Shown here: one piece after another, positions 1 to 5,140 of the stretch | Layout of the letters: every line of letters begins with the position of its first letter | How positions within the stretch are numbered: the stretch's first letter is position 1 | Origin: Candidatus Poribacteria bacterium | GTDB lineage: Bacteria; Poribacteria; WGA-4E; GCA-2687025 | NCBI GenBank assembly: GCA_027625215.1 | Contig: JAQBWJ010000237.1 | Span: 1-5,196, forward strand | DNA: 5,196 bases | Direction: 5' to 3' | The notes under the pieces: model-generated | The model's input: only the letters and a program-made list of their open reading frames with translations | What the model was told of the DNA's origin: nothing | Database searches by the model: none | Translations under genes and position numbers: made by a program

Positions 1-49
1 TGATCGCGCGACTCGATAACAAGCGATAAGGGACGTGGGCGATCTCGGT

Positions 50-69
50 GGGCGACCAGCCGGTCGCCC
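50..69. repeat. Short perfect hairpin repeat upstream of the PcfJ-like gene
   Basis: GGGCGACC (50-57) and GGTCGCCC (62-69) are perfectly complementary 8-base arms around the 4-base loop AGCC, followed by CTAC. It lies 6 bases before the first possible start of the PcfJ-like gene (76) and 21 before the second (91). The pattern is familiar to me as a dispersed intergenic palindrome in some environmental bacterial genomes, but only one copy is in the window, so repeat status is inference. The rest of 1-75 shows nothing I can identify. Confidence 0.5.
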
Positions 70-75
70 CTACGG

Positions 76-1689
76 ATGGGACTTCAACGGATGGCGAAGA
101 AACGGCATCGCGGCGCGGCGGCGCGACAGAACCACGACCTGACGGCGCATATCGGCTCGCTGGGGTTGGCGTCGATCTCCGAGTACCAAACGTGGTGTCG
201 GACGCACGGCTTCCCCGCCTCGCTCAATAAGACGTGGGACTTGCGACGACAGGAGCGCGCCTTCGCCGAAGAACTCGCCGAGAAGCGGGACGTGGAACGC
301 GAGGTGATGGCGTACATCGGCGAGTTGGGGCTGGAGTCGGTCGAGGCGTATCAGGCGTGGTGCGCGTCGCGCGGATTTTCGACGGGGCTGCAAAAAAGCG
401 ACTCCCAACGCCGCCGCGAAGTCGAGTTCCTGCAACGCGAACGCGCCGACGCCGCCTTCCAAAAAGCGACGAAGGAACAGCGCAACCCGTCGCGCGTCAT
501 CCGACAGATCGCCGATCACCGCATCCGCCAAAAAGACCTTCACGGCGACGAACTGCGCCGCATCCACGACCTGTTTCAGCGCGTTGCGGGCGAAGAACGG
601 AGCGCGTTCACGCGGATGCTGTTGCGGGTGGAGAAACGCGCCGACAAACTGTTGTCGCTGGACGCCGTCTATCCGCAGTACGGGCAATCGCCCGCGAACC
701 GGATGATCGACGGACTGTTCGCGTTGGCGTCGCAGCATCAACGGTGGATCCGTCAACCGGAGTCGTGGAAACCCGAACGGTACAACACGCGCCGACAGTT
801 CGGCTCTCTCGCCAGACATCTGCTCGCGGCGTACGACGTGCCTCCCTGCCTCGATTCCGTCTGGTTCCTCCCCGAATACGGCGACGTGGGGAGGGCGCGG
901 AGTTGGTGGTTCCACATCGTGGACGGCGGCAACATCCGTCGCGCCGACCTACCGCTCCAGTTCACCAAACGGATGGCGCACCTGTTCCAGTTCGCGCCGG
1001 ACGACCTGACGGCGCATCAGTCGCTGCGATGGGCGCAGATCGTCGGGATGGGCGGCTCGGAGCATCTCGCGGAGGCGGTTCTGGCGACGCCGTTGGGCGG
1101 CTCGTTTGAGAATGAGGAGTTTTGGGAAAGCGTCGTTAAGTTTTTCGTCTACAACCCGATGCTCGACCTGAACGCCGTCGCGCCGATGGTGGACTACATC
1201 ACCCACCAAAAGTACACGCCGGAGCAGGTCGAAGACCCCAACGGCGCGATGCTCGACGGCGACCCGCCCAACCCCGGCTTCTCGATGCGCGGGCGCACGG
1301 TGGACTCGCTGCTGCGTCAGGTGGATGAGTGGTTGGGCGAGCTCGCCAAAGAGAAGAAGGCGGGCGATGTCGCACTGCGTCGCGTCGTACGCGAGATCGT
1401 GTCGGGGAGGCGGCACGTCGGTCTGGTCGGTCGCGTATCAGGACAACGCGGACTCGTCGCGGCGGCGGGCGTTGACGGTCGCCGTCAAGAACGGCACGAA
1501 GGTCGTCTCGCAAGCGCGGGGCAAGCGCAACGCCGACCCCACCAAGTTGAAAGGCAACGCCGTGCGGCAGGAACACCTGTTCACCGCGTTCGACCTGATG
1601 AAACAGTGGGCGGCGAAGCGGCGGATTCATGTGCCCCGCCACGTCTGATTTCGCCGCGCATGGGTTCATTGGGAAAAGGCGGCGTTTGA
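76..1689 (+). CDS. PcfJ-like protein, N-terminal and central part (frame broken near its 3' end)
   Basis: The open frame encodes 537 residues, but only about the first 428 look like real protein. The N-terminus is basic (MAKKRHRG) and is followed by two copies of a motif of the form IGxLGLxSxxxYQxWCxxxGFxxxLxK at residues 25-63 and 80-118. The central part includes residues resembling the region that precedes the PcfJ core, such as GFSMRGRTVDSLLRQVDEW near 1276-1335. After about 1362 this frame becomes Arg/Gly/Val-rich and stops resembling the family, while the conserved C-terminal core continues in the next frame (separate entry). PcfJ-like proteins are named after a protein of the conjugative plasmid pCF10; their chromosomal role is unknown to me. 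The start is uncertain: ATG 76 has no clear Shine-Dalgarno sequence, and ATG 91 (MAKKRHRG) looks more natural. Real coding probably ends near 1362 in this frame; 1687-1689 is only the formal stop. Confidence 0.6.
   Translation: MGLQRMAKKRHRGAAARQNHDLTAHIGSLGLASISEYQTWCRTHGFPASLNKTWDLRRQERAFAEELAEKRDVEREVMAYIGELGLESVEAYQAWCASRGFSTGLQKSDSQRRREVEFLQRERADAAFQKATKEQRNPSRVIRQIADHRIRQKDLHGDELRRIHDLFQRVAGEERSAFTRMLLRVEKRADKLLSLDAVYPQYGQSPANRMIDGLFALASQHQRWIRQPESWKPERYNTRRQFGSLARHLLAAYDVPPCLDSVWFLPEYGDVGRARSWWFHIVDGGNIRRADLPLQFTKRMAHLFQFAPDDLTAHQSLRWAQIVGMGGSEHLAEAVLATPLGGSFENEEFWESVVKFFVYNPMLDLNAVAPMVDYITHQKYTPEQVEDPNGAMLDGDPPNPGFSMRGRTVDSLLRQVDEWLGELAKEKKAGDVALRRVVREIVSGRRHVGLVGRVSGQRGLVAAAGVDGRRQERHEGRLASAGQAQRRPHQVERQRRAAGTPVHRVRPDETVGGEAADSCAPPRLISPRMGSLGKGGV
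1355..1648 (+). pseudogene. Displaced C-terminal core of the PcfJ-like gene, in the next frame
   Basis: In the frame one base later than the preceding segment, the sequence reads AMSHCVASYARSC (1364-1402), then SVWSVAYQDNADS, LTVAVKNG, VVSQARGKRNADPT and a helical end FDLMKQWAAKRRIH before TGA at 1646-1648. The pattern Met-x-His-Cys-Val-x-Ser-Tyr, then a TSVWS-like strand, a LTVAV strand and QARGKRN is what I recall as the conserved core of PcfJ-like proteins (Pfam PcfJ). In relatives I remember about 35-45 residues, with a W-I-x-E-L-L-type segment, between the LLRQVDEW-like helix and this core. Here the two almost touch. The break therefore looks like a deletion of 3n+2 bases rather than a single-base error, although an assembly error remains possible. 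An ATG exists at 1325 in this frame, but no ribosome binding site supports separate translation. The gene is probably non-functional or misassembled. Confidence 0.6.
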
Positions 1690-1715
1690 CACCGTTTTCA
1701 GGACACGCCTATAAT
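1686..1715 (+). promoter_or_regulatory. Consensus sigma-70 promoter for sodN-sodX
   Basis: TTGACA at 1686-1691 and TATAAT at 1710-1715 both match the housekeeping consensus at all six positions, with an 18-bp spacer. The expected transcription start near 1722 would give a leader of about 76 bases before the sodN ATG at 1798. The -35 box lies about 40 bases after the end of the PcfJ-like reading frame. No Fur/Nur-type operator could be recognised with confidence. A GGGAA-G-TTCCC inverted repeat at 1786-1796 overlaps the ribosome binding site, but it is too short to interpret. Confidence 0.8.
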
Positions 1716-1797
1716 GGCGGTTGAAACGGATTCCCAATTCGGGGGAGACACCGCCAGACGCCACGTTACCCTAATCGCACTTTAAGGGAAGTTCCCG

Positions 1798-2262
1798 ATG
1801 TTGAAAGAGCCGATGTTGTCGTGGGTCAAATCCACGTTCCCCGCTGATGAAGTCCACGCGCACTGCGACGGTCCTTGCGGCATCTACGACCCGTCCTCCG
1901 CGCGGATCGCCGCCGAAGCGGTGTTGTCGATGACGAAGAAGATCGTCGCGCTGTACGAAGACGGCACGAACAGCCTCGCCGCGCAGAACACGTTGTCGCG
2001 CTTCATCGCCATCAAGGAAGAAGAAGCGCAGAAGGCGAAGGACGAACTGCTGATCCTGTGGACGGACTACTTCAAGCCGCCTCACGTCGAAAAGTACCCG
2101 AACCTGCACGACACGTTCTGGAAAGCCGCGAAACTGTGCTCCGCCTGCAAGGTGGAAGTCAGCGTCGAGCACGCGGAAGAACTGATGGATGCGATCAAAA
2201 ACATTCACGGCATCTTCTGGGCGACGAAGAACCGCGACGTGGCGTGGGTCACGGCGGGCTGA
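1798..2262 (+). CDS. sodN: Nickel superoxide dismutase precursor
   Basis: The 154-residue product is a nickel-dependent superoxide dismutase, which converts superoxide to oxygen and hydrogen peroxide. The diagnostic nickel hook HCDGPCGIYDP starts at residue 22. His1, Cys2 and Cys6 of the mature chain are the known nickel ligands, and Asp3, Pro5 and Tyr9 of the hook are also kept. The family signature TDYFKPPHVEKYPNLH follows around residues 89-104, and IFWATKN lies near the end. Residues 1-21, ending in HA before His22, form the propeptide that must be removed to expose the N-terminal His. The mature chain would be 133 residues, somewhat longer than the 117 of the Streptomyces enzyme, and it carries a CSAC pair at precursor residues 114-117, which I recall from cyanobacterial-type members. 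The start is supported by AAGGGAA at 1784-1790, about 8 bases upstream. The next gene, 8 bases downstream, encodes the matching maturation protease. Confidence 0.97.
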   Translation: MLKEPMLSWVKSTFPADEVHAHCDGPCGIYDPSSARIAAEAVLSMTKKIVALYEDGTNSLAAQNTLSRFIAIKEEEAQKAKDELLILWTDYFKPPHVEKYPNLHDTFWKAAKLCSACKVEVSVEHAEELMDAIKNIHGIFWATKNRDVAWVTAG

Positions 2263-2270
2263 CCAGACAT

Positions 2271-2648
2271 GTGCCAGACAAAGTGGATGAGTTGACCGAT
2301 CCGGTCGCGCAAGTCGTGCCGTCGTTGAGCCTCGCGGAGTTTCTTCTGTGGGTGGCGCGACGACGCAAACGGTTCAAAGTGATCGGCGATTCGATGTACC
2401 CTGTCTTGAAGGCGGGCGAGGAACTGCTTCTTCGCCCGCTTTCGCGTACCGAATCGGCGCGCGTCGGCGATATCGTCGTGCTGAACGATCCGCGCGGGGG
2501 ACGGCAATTGGTGAAGCGGGTCGTACGGGTGGAAGCGGACGAGATTTGGGTGGAAGGCGACAATCGGTTGGACAGCACGGACAGCCGGACGTTCGGAGCC
2601 GTCCCGCGCGCGAGTGTGGTCGGGCGCGTCACCTGTCGGTTTGGGTAA
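2271..2648 (+). CDS. sodX: Nickel-type superoxide dismutase maturation protease (S24/S26 family)
   Basis: This is a small serine peptidase of 125 residues, predicted to cleave the SodN propeptide before the nickel-binding His. The signal-peptidase-like fold is visible. The sequence VIGDSMYPVLKAGEELLL carries the catalytic Ser41, GDIVVLNDP (66-74) follows, and RQLVKRVV carries the general-base Lys82. The GDNRLDSTDSRTFG box lies at 96-109 and VVGRV near the end. No membrane segment precedes the catalytic serine, unlike ordinary signal peptidase I and consistent with cytoplasmic processing. There is no in-frame ATG before the catalytic region, so GTG at 2271 is the best start, 8 bases after the sodN stop. 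GTG 2283 and TTG 2292 are alternatives. No strong Shine-Dalgarno sequence is present, so translation is probably coupled to sodN. The sodN-sodX pairing is the established arrangement for this enzyme. Confidence 0.92.
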   Translation: MPDKVDELTDPVAQVVPSLSLAEFLLWVARRRKRFKVIGDSMYPVLKAGEELLLRPLSRTESARVGDIVVLNDPRGGRQLVKRVVRVEADEIWVEGDNRLDSTDSRTFGAVPRASVVGRVTCRFG

Positions 2649-2670
2649 CGTCAACCTCTGGGTGGTGGGT

Positions 2671-2708
2671 GTCGGTGGGAACATAGGGGGTTCTAACCCC
2701 ACCCCGAC
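2671..2708. terminator. Possible hairpin terminator between convergent genes
   Basis: The 65-base spacer between the stop codons of sodX and the minus-strand permease holds two mutually exclusive stems. One pairs GTCGG (2671-2675) plus TGGG (2676-2679) with CCCA (2698-2701) plus CCGAC (2704-2708). The other is a compact GGGGT/ACCCC hairpin at 2687-2700 with loop TCTA. Neither has a clear T-tract on either strand, so a bidirectional terminator is plausible from position only. Confidence 0.3.
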
Positions 2709-2713
2709 GACGC

Positions 2714-3592
2714 CTACTCGCGGCGGTAGGGCACGCCCATCGCTGAAGGCGCGCGCGTTTTCCCGGCGTACCCCGCCAACACGCCGAGCGTCAGGGCGTA
2801 CGGCAGCATCTTCAGGAACTCGTCGGGGATGCCGAAGCCCATCGCTTCGAGCCGCACTTGCAGCGCGTCCGCGAACCCGAAGAACAACGCCGCGAACAGC
2901 ACGCCGAGCGCGTTCCACCGCCCGAAGATCACGATGGCGATGGCGATGAAGCCGCGTCCCGACGACATATGTTCGATGAAGGTCGGCACGTTCGTCAGCA
3001 GGAGATACCCCCCAGCCAACCCGCCGAACGCCCCGCCAATCAGGATGCAGACCACCCGCAGTCGGACGACGGAAACGCCAACCGTATCGACGGCGCGGGG
3101 ATGTTCGCCTGTCGCGCGCACCAACAGCCCAAGATGCGTCAGCGTCAGAAAGGCGTGCATCACCGCGACGAAGGCGAACGCGGCGATGTACAACACGAGT
3201 TTCGAGCCGCCGCCGAAGCCGATCACGTTGGTCACTTGCGCGTACGCCATGCGGTTCAGGAACGCCGTCAGTCCCAACGCGGTCAGGTTGATCGCCGTGC
3301 CGACGACGATCTGGTCGGCGCGTCGCGCGACCGAAAAGTAGGCGAACACCACCGCCCACATCATCCCCGACACGGCGGAGAACGCGAGTCCCGCCCACGG
3401 CGCGAGTCCCGGCATTTCTCTGAGCGCGTGCGCGCCGACCATCCCGCAGAACGCCCCCGTCAGCAGCATCCCCTCGATGCCGATGTTGATGACGCCGGAT
3501 CGCTGGACGAGCGTTTCGCCCGTCGCCGCGAGCAGGATCGGGATCGACAGCCGCACCGTCGCGGCGAGGAGCGAGAGGAGGAGGTCGATCAT
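2714..3592 (-). CDS. ABC transporter permease, nucleoside/simple-sugar uptake type (YufQ/NupQ-like)
   Basis: The 292-residue membrane protein belongs to the branched-chain/sugar permease family (BPD_transp_2). Its closest resemblance is to the second permease of BmpA-type nucleoside importers. Family hallmarks are the N-terminal IPILLAATGETLVQRSGVIN followed by IGIEGMLLTGA (residues 17-47), and the cytoplasmic coupling loop GLLVRATGEHPRAVDTVGVSV (about 155-175) that contacts the ATPase. SGRGFIAIAIVIFGRWNALG lies at 211-230, and the C-terminus is APSAMGVPYRRE. Roughly eight to ten hydrophobic segments are visible. The extracytoplasmic part around 118-132 is short compared with relatives I remember. 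The ATG at 3592 is preceded, on the minus strand, by GGAAGGG at a spacing of 8 bases; this site is the arm of a hairpin repeat. The gene is the last of the minus-strand block, 51 bases after the MFS gene. The ATPase, substrate-binding protein and first permease of the usual system are not adjacent. The substrate is inferred. Confidence 0.88.
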   Translation of the reverse strand: MIDLLLSLLAATVRLSIPILLAATGETLVQRSGVINIGIEGMLLTGAFCGMVGAHALREMPGLAPWAGLAFSAVSGMMWAVVFAYFSVARRADQIVVGTAINLTALGLTAFLNRMAYAQVTNVIGFGGGSKLVLYIAAFAFVAVMHAFLTLTHLGLLVRATGEHPRAVDTVGVSVVRLRVVCILIGGAFGGLAGGYLLLTNVPTFIEHMSSGRGFIAIAIVIFGRWNALGVLFAALFFGFADALQVRLEAMGFGIPDEFLKMLPYALTLGVLAGYAGKTRAPSAMGVPYRRE

Positions 3593-3600
3593 GGAAAAGT

Positions 3601-3607
3601 CCCTTCC
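3601..3607 (-). promoter_or_regulatory. Permease ribosome binding site inside the repeat hairpin arm
   Basis: On the minus strand GGAAGGG lies 8 bases before the permease ATG (3592). All but its last base is the 3' arm of the stem-loop repeat at 3602-3622, so the site would be paired with CCTTCCCC when the hairpin forms. This site decides the start. Confidence 0.6.
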
Positions 3608-3636
3608 CCTTGCAGGGGAAGGTTAGGAAGGGGTCG
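3602..3636 (+). repeat. Stem-loop repeat, copy A
   Basis: The arms CCTTCCCC (3602-3609) and GGGGAAGG (3615-3622) surround the loop TTGCA. They are followed by TTA and a second purine run, GGAAGGGG, ending in GTCG. All 35 bases are repeated exactly, in inverted orientation, at 4981-5015. The run GGGGTCGGACAA at 3630-3641 recurs in copy C (4885-4896). It fills most of the 51-base gap between the MFS gene and the permease gene. No transposase is present, so this is a REP-like or MITE-like non-coding element. Confidence 0.8.
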
Positions 3637-3643
3637 GACAACA

Positions 3644-4828
3644 TCACGCTGCTTGTGCATCGACCACCCGTTTCGATTCTTTGGGCAGCAGGAACAATAG
3701 CACCGACGCCACCGCCGGGAGCAACCCGATTCCGATCAACGTCGTTTGCAGCCCGATCTGGTTCGCTATCGCGCCGATGGGAATGTTCATCAATCCCGCC
3801 GTGCCCCACGCCGCGCCCATGACGATGCTCGACGCGACGTTCACCCGATCCGGCATCGTCTCCTGCCCCAAGACGATGTAGATGGGCGTCGAAAACTGGA
3901 AGATGAAGTTCCCGACCAGCAACAGCGCGACGAACATCGCCCCATGCGTGTAGATCGCCCCGACGAACAACGGCACCGGGATCAGGATCGACGCCGCCAA
4001 CAGCGGGATGCGCGGAAAACGATCCGATAGCGACCCGCCGACCAACATCCCTATCGACCCGAACAGCAGGAACCCCGACAACACCCCCGACCGCGCCATG
4101 TCGGACAGATGCAAGTCCTCCAAAAACAGCGACATGAATGTCAGGAAGCCCGTCAACGTCACCGTTCGCAGCGCGACGAGGAGGAACAGCACGATCAACG
4201 GCTTGTAAGGGATCGGAGCAAGCGGTCTACGTTCGGTGACGGCGGCGTGAATCGGGCGGTCGTGGGAGACGTTCACCGACCGCCACACCACCAGCGCGAT
4301 CAACAGACCCGGGATCATCGCCGGAAGAAATACGCTCGACCCGAACAGCGTCAGCGCGTACATCAACGCGAGAGGACCGACCGCCTGACCGACATTGCCT
4401 CCCGTGATGAAGAACGAGATGCCGAACCCGCGCGCCTTCGACGCGATCCGCCCGACGGTCGCCGTCGATTGTGGGTGAAACGATGCGACGCCCATCCCGC
4501 CGACGAGAATCACCAAGAACGCGATGGGCAACGTCGGCGCAAGCCCCAACAGCGACATTCCCACCGCGCCGACCATCAACCCGCCCGACAAAAACCAGAT
4601 GCTCGGTCGCCTGTCCGCCAGAAACGCGAACAGGATTTGTCCCAACGACGTGGACGCCGCCGCCGTCGCCGCGAGGAGTCCCGCGTACAGTTCGCGTTGA
4701 TCGTCGGGAGCCAGTCGCGTCAACAGGATCGGGAGGAGGAAGGGGACGCTCAGGGCGTAGGCGTCGATGATCGCGTGAGCCGATGTCAGCCAGAGGAATT
4801 GGGCTCGAGGGGATGCGGGTGTGCTCAT
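3644..4828 (-). CDS. MFS transporter, fosmidomycin-resistance (FSR)-like
   Basis: The 394-residue protein is a major facilitator superfamily carrier with about twelve hydrophobic helices, the usual family length. The N-terminal helix has SAHAIIDAYA, with His18 and Asp22 as in FSR-type exporters. GGMGVASFHPQSTATVGRIA at 110-129 carries the FHP signature typical of that subgroup. GGNVGQAVGP (143-152) follows, and motif-A-like loops occur as FLADRRPS (69-76) and GGSLSDRFPR (264-273). The central cytoplasmic loop, about residues 184-208, is hydrophilic. FSR relatives are proton-driven exporters of small molecules; the substrate here cannot be told from sequence, and fosmidomycin resistance should not be assumed. 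The ATG at 4828 has a strong Shine-Dalgarno sequence, GGAGGAG, 6 bases upstream. The gene precedes the ABC permease on the same strand with a 51-base gap that contains repeat copy A. Confidence 0.87.
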   Translation of the reverse strand: MSTPASPRAQFLWLTSAHAIIDAYALSVPFLLPILLTRLAPDDQRELYAGLLAATAAASTSLGQILFAFLADRRPSIWFLSGGLMVGAVGMSLLGLAPTLPIAFLVILVGGMGVASFHPQSTATVGRIASKARGFGISFFITGGNVGQAVGPLALMYALTLFGSSVFLPAMIPGLLIALVVWRSVNVSHDRPIHAAVTERRPLAPIPYKPLIVLFLLVALRTVTLTGFLTFMSLFLEDLHLSDMARSGVLSGFLLFGSIGMLVGGSLSDRFPRIPLLAASILIPVPLFVGAIYTHGAMFVALLLVGNFIFQFSTPIYIVLGQETMPDRVNVASSIVMGAAWGTAGLMNIPIGAIANQIGLQTTLIGIGLLPAVASVLLFLLPKESKRVVDAQAA

Positions 4829-4830
4829 TC

Positions 4831-4896
4831 CGTTCTCCTCCCATTGCAGGGGAGGAACGAAGGAGCACGGGCGTGCTTCTGAGCGGGGTCGGACAA
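4831..4896 (+). repeat. Stem-loop repeat, divergent composite copy C
   Basis: TCCTCCC (4836-4842) pairs with GGGAGGA (4850-4856) around a 7-base loop. TTGCAGGGGA (4844-4853) matches copy A exactly, and the far end GGGGTCGGACAA (4885-4896) matches 3630-3641. Between these lies a second small hairpin, AGCAC (4864-4868) with GTGCT (4873-4877), which copy A lacks. The element therefore looks like the same repeat type with an extra hairpin inserted. It abuts the MFS start codon. Confidence 0.6.
4835..4842 (-). promoter_or_regulatory. MFS gene ribosome binding site inside the repeat hairpin arm
   Basis: On the minus strand GGGAGGAG ends 6 bases before the MFS ATG, near-ideal spacing, and fixes that start. 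Seven of its eight bases (4836-4842) form the 3' arm of the copy C hairpin, pairing with 4850-4856. The site could therefore be hidden when the leader RNA folds. Confidence 0.65.
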
Positions 4897-4980
4897 AACG
4901 AGTGCGGCGTTCGTTTCGGAACCCTCTCTAAAACGAAAAGTTCTCTTTCGACAGAATTCAAGGGAAGGGATTGTTTTAAT
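4897..4980. other. AT-richer part of the 312-base spacer upstream of the MFS gene
   Basis: The spacer 4829-5140 has no supportable gene. This part is less GC-rich than its surroundings and holds small hairpins: GTTC/GAAC at 4909-4922, CGAAA/TTTCG at 4934-4950, and GATT/AATC at 4969-4981 with an outer GGAAGG/CCTTCC pairing. The MFS promoter, read on the minus strand, should lie in this spacer, but no convincing -35/-10 pair was found. TTGAAT at 4961-4956 (minus) has no good -10 box at the right distance. Confidence 0.4.
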
Positions 4981-5015
4981 CGACCCCTTCCTAACCTTCC
5001 CCTGCAAGGGGAAGG
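4981..5015 (-). repeat. Stem-loop repeat, copy B (exact inverted copy of A)
   Basis: Its 35 bases are the exact reverse complement of 3602-3636; identity ends at both edges. The hairpin arms are CCTTCCCC (4995-5002) and GGGGAAGG (5008-5015) around TGCAA. Copies A and B point towards each other and bracket the MFS gene. A further 8-base inverted pair, CAGAATTC (4952-4959) and GAATTCTG (5015-5022), flanks copy B. Confidence 0.85.
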
Positions 5016-5071
5016 AATTCTGCGCCGCGCCCGACGAAACAACCCTTGTCGTCACGCGAGGGCTCCGGATT

Positions 5072-5109
5072 CCCTCTCCCTTGACGGGAGAGGGCTAGGG
5101 TGAGGGTGG
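5072..5109 (+). repeat. Stem-loop repeat, related copy D
   Basis: The perfect 9-base arms CCCTCTCCC (5072-5080) and GGGAGAGGG (5086-5094) surround the loop TTGAC. They are followed by CTAGGGTGAGGGTGG (5095-5109). The order of pyrimidine arm, TTG-loop, purine arm, TAGG, then second purine run is the same as in copy A, although the arm sequence differs. It sits just beyond the 3' end of the minus-strand gene at the right edge, where it could also act in transcript termination or stability, although no T-tract follows. Confidence 0.7.
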
Positions 5110-5140
5110 TCAACCCGCTCGAACGCGCACCTTACAACCA

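Noticed and set aside
70..915. Long open frame on the minus strand opposite the PcfJ-like gene
   Set aside because: It is an antisense shadow in GC-rich coding DNA. Its product is Arg-rich, matches no family and has no ribosome binding site, whereas the plus strand shows repeats and family motifs.
1325..1390. Programmed ribosomal frameshift in the PcfJ-like gene
   Set aside because: The shift needed is +1 (or -2) and there is no slippery heptamer or stop codon at the junction. A segment also seems to be missing, so a deletion or assembly error is simpler.
1652..1684. CGCCGC/GCGGCG stem with a following TTT as terminator of the PcfJ-like gene
   Set aside because: The loop is about 21 bases, the T-run has only three bases, and the structure runs into the -35 box of the next promoter.
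1716..1755. GGCGGT/ACCGCC stem as a riboswitch-like leader of sodN
   Set aside because: The left arm would lie at or before the predicted transcription start, so it would not be fully present in the RNA. No known riboswitch pattern was recognised.
2858..3700. 280-codon plus-strand open frame opposite the permease
   Set aside because: The product is full of His, Arg, Gln and Asp, as expected from reading a membrane protein gene backwards. The minus strand gives a clear permease.
2205..3809. 534-codon open frame on the minus strand spanning sodX, the permease and part of the MFS gene
   Set aside because: It overlaps three well-supported genes in other frames or on the other strand, and its product is an Arg/Asp/Gly-rich mixture with no recognisable domain.
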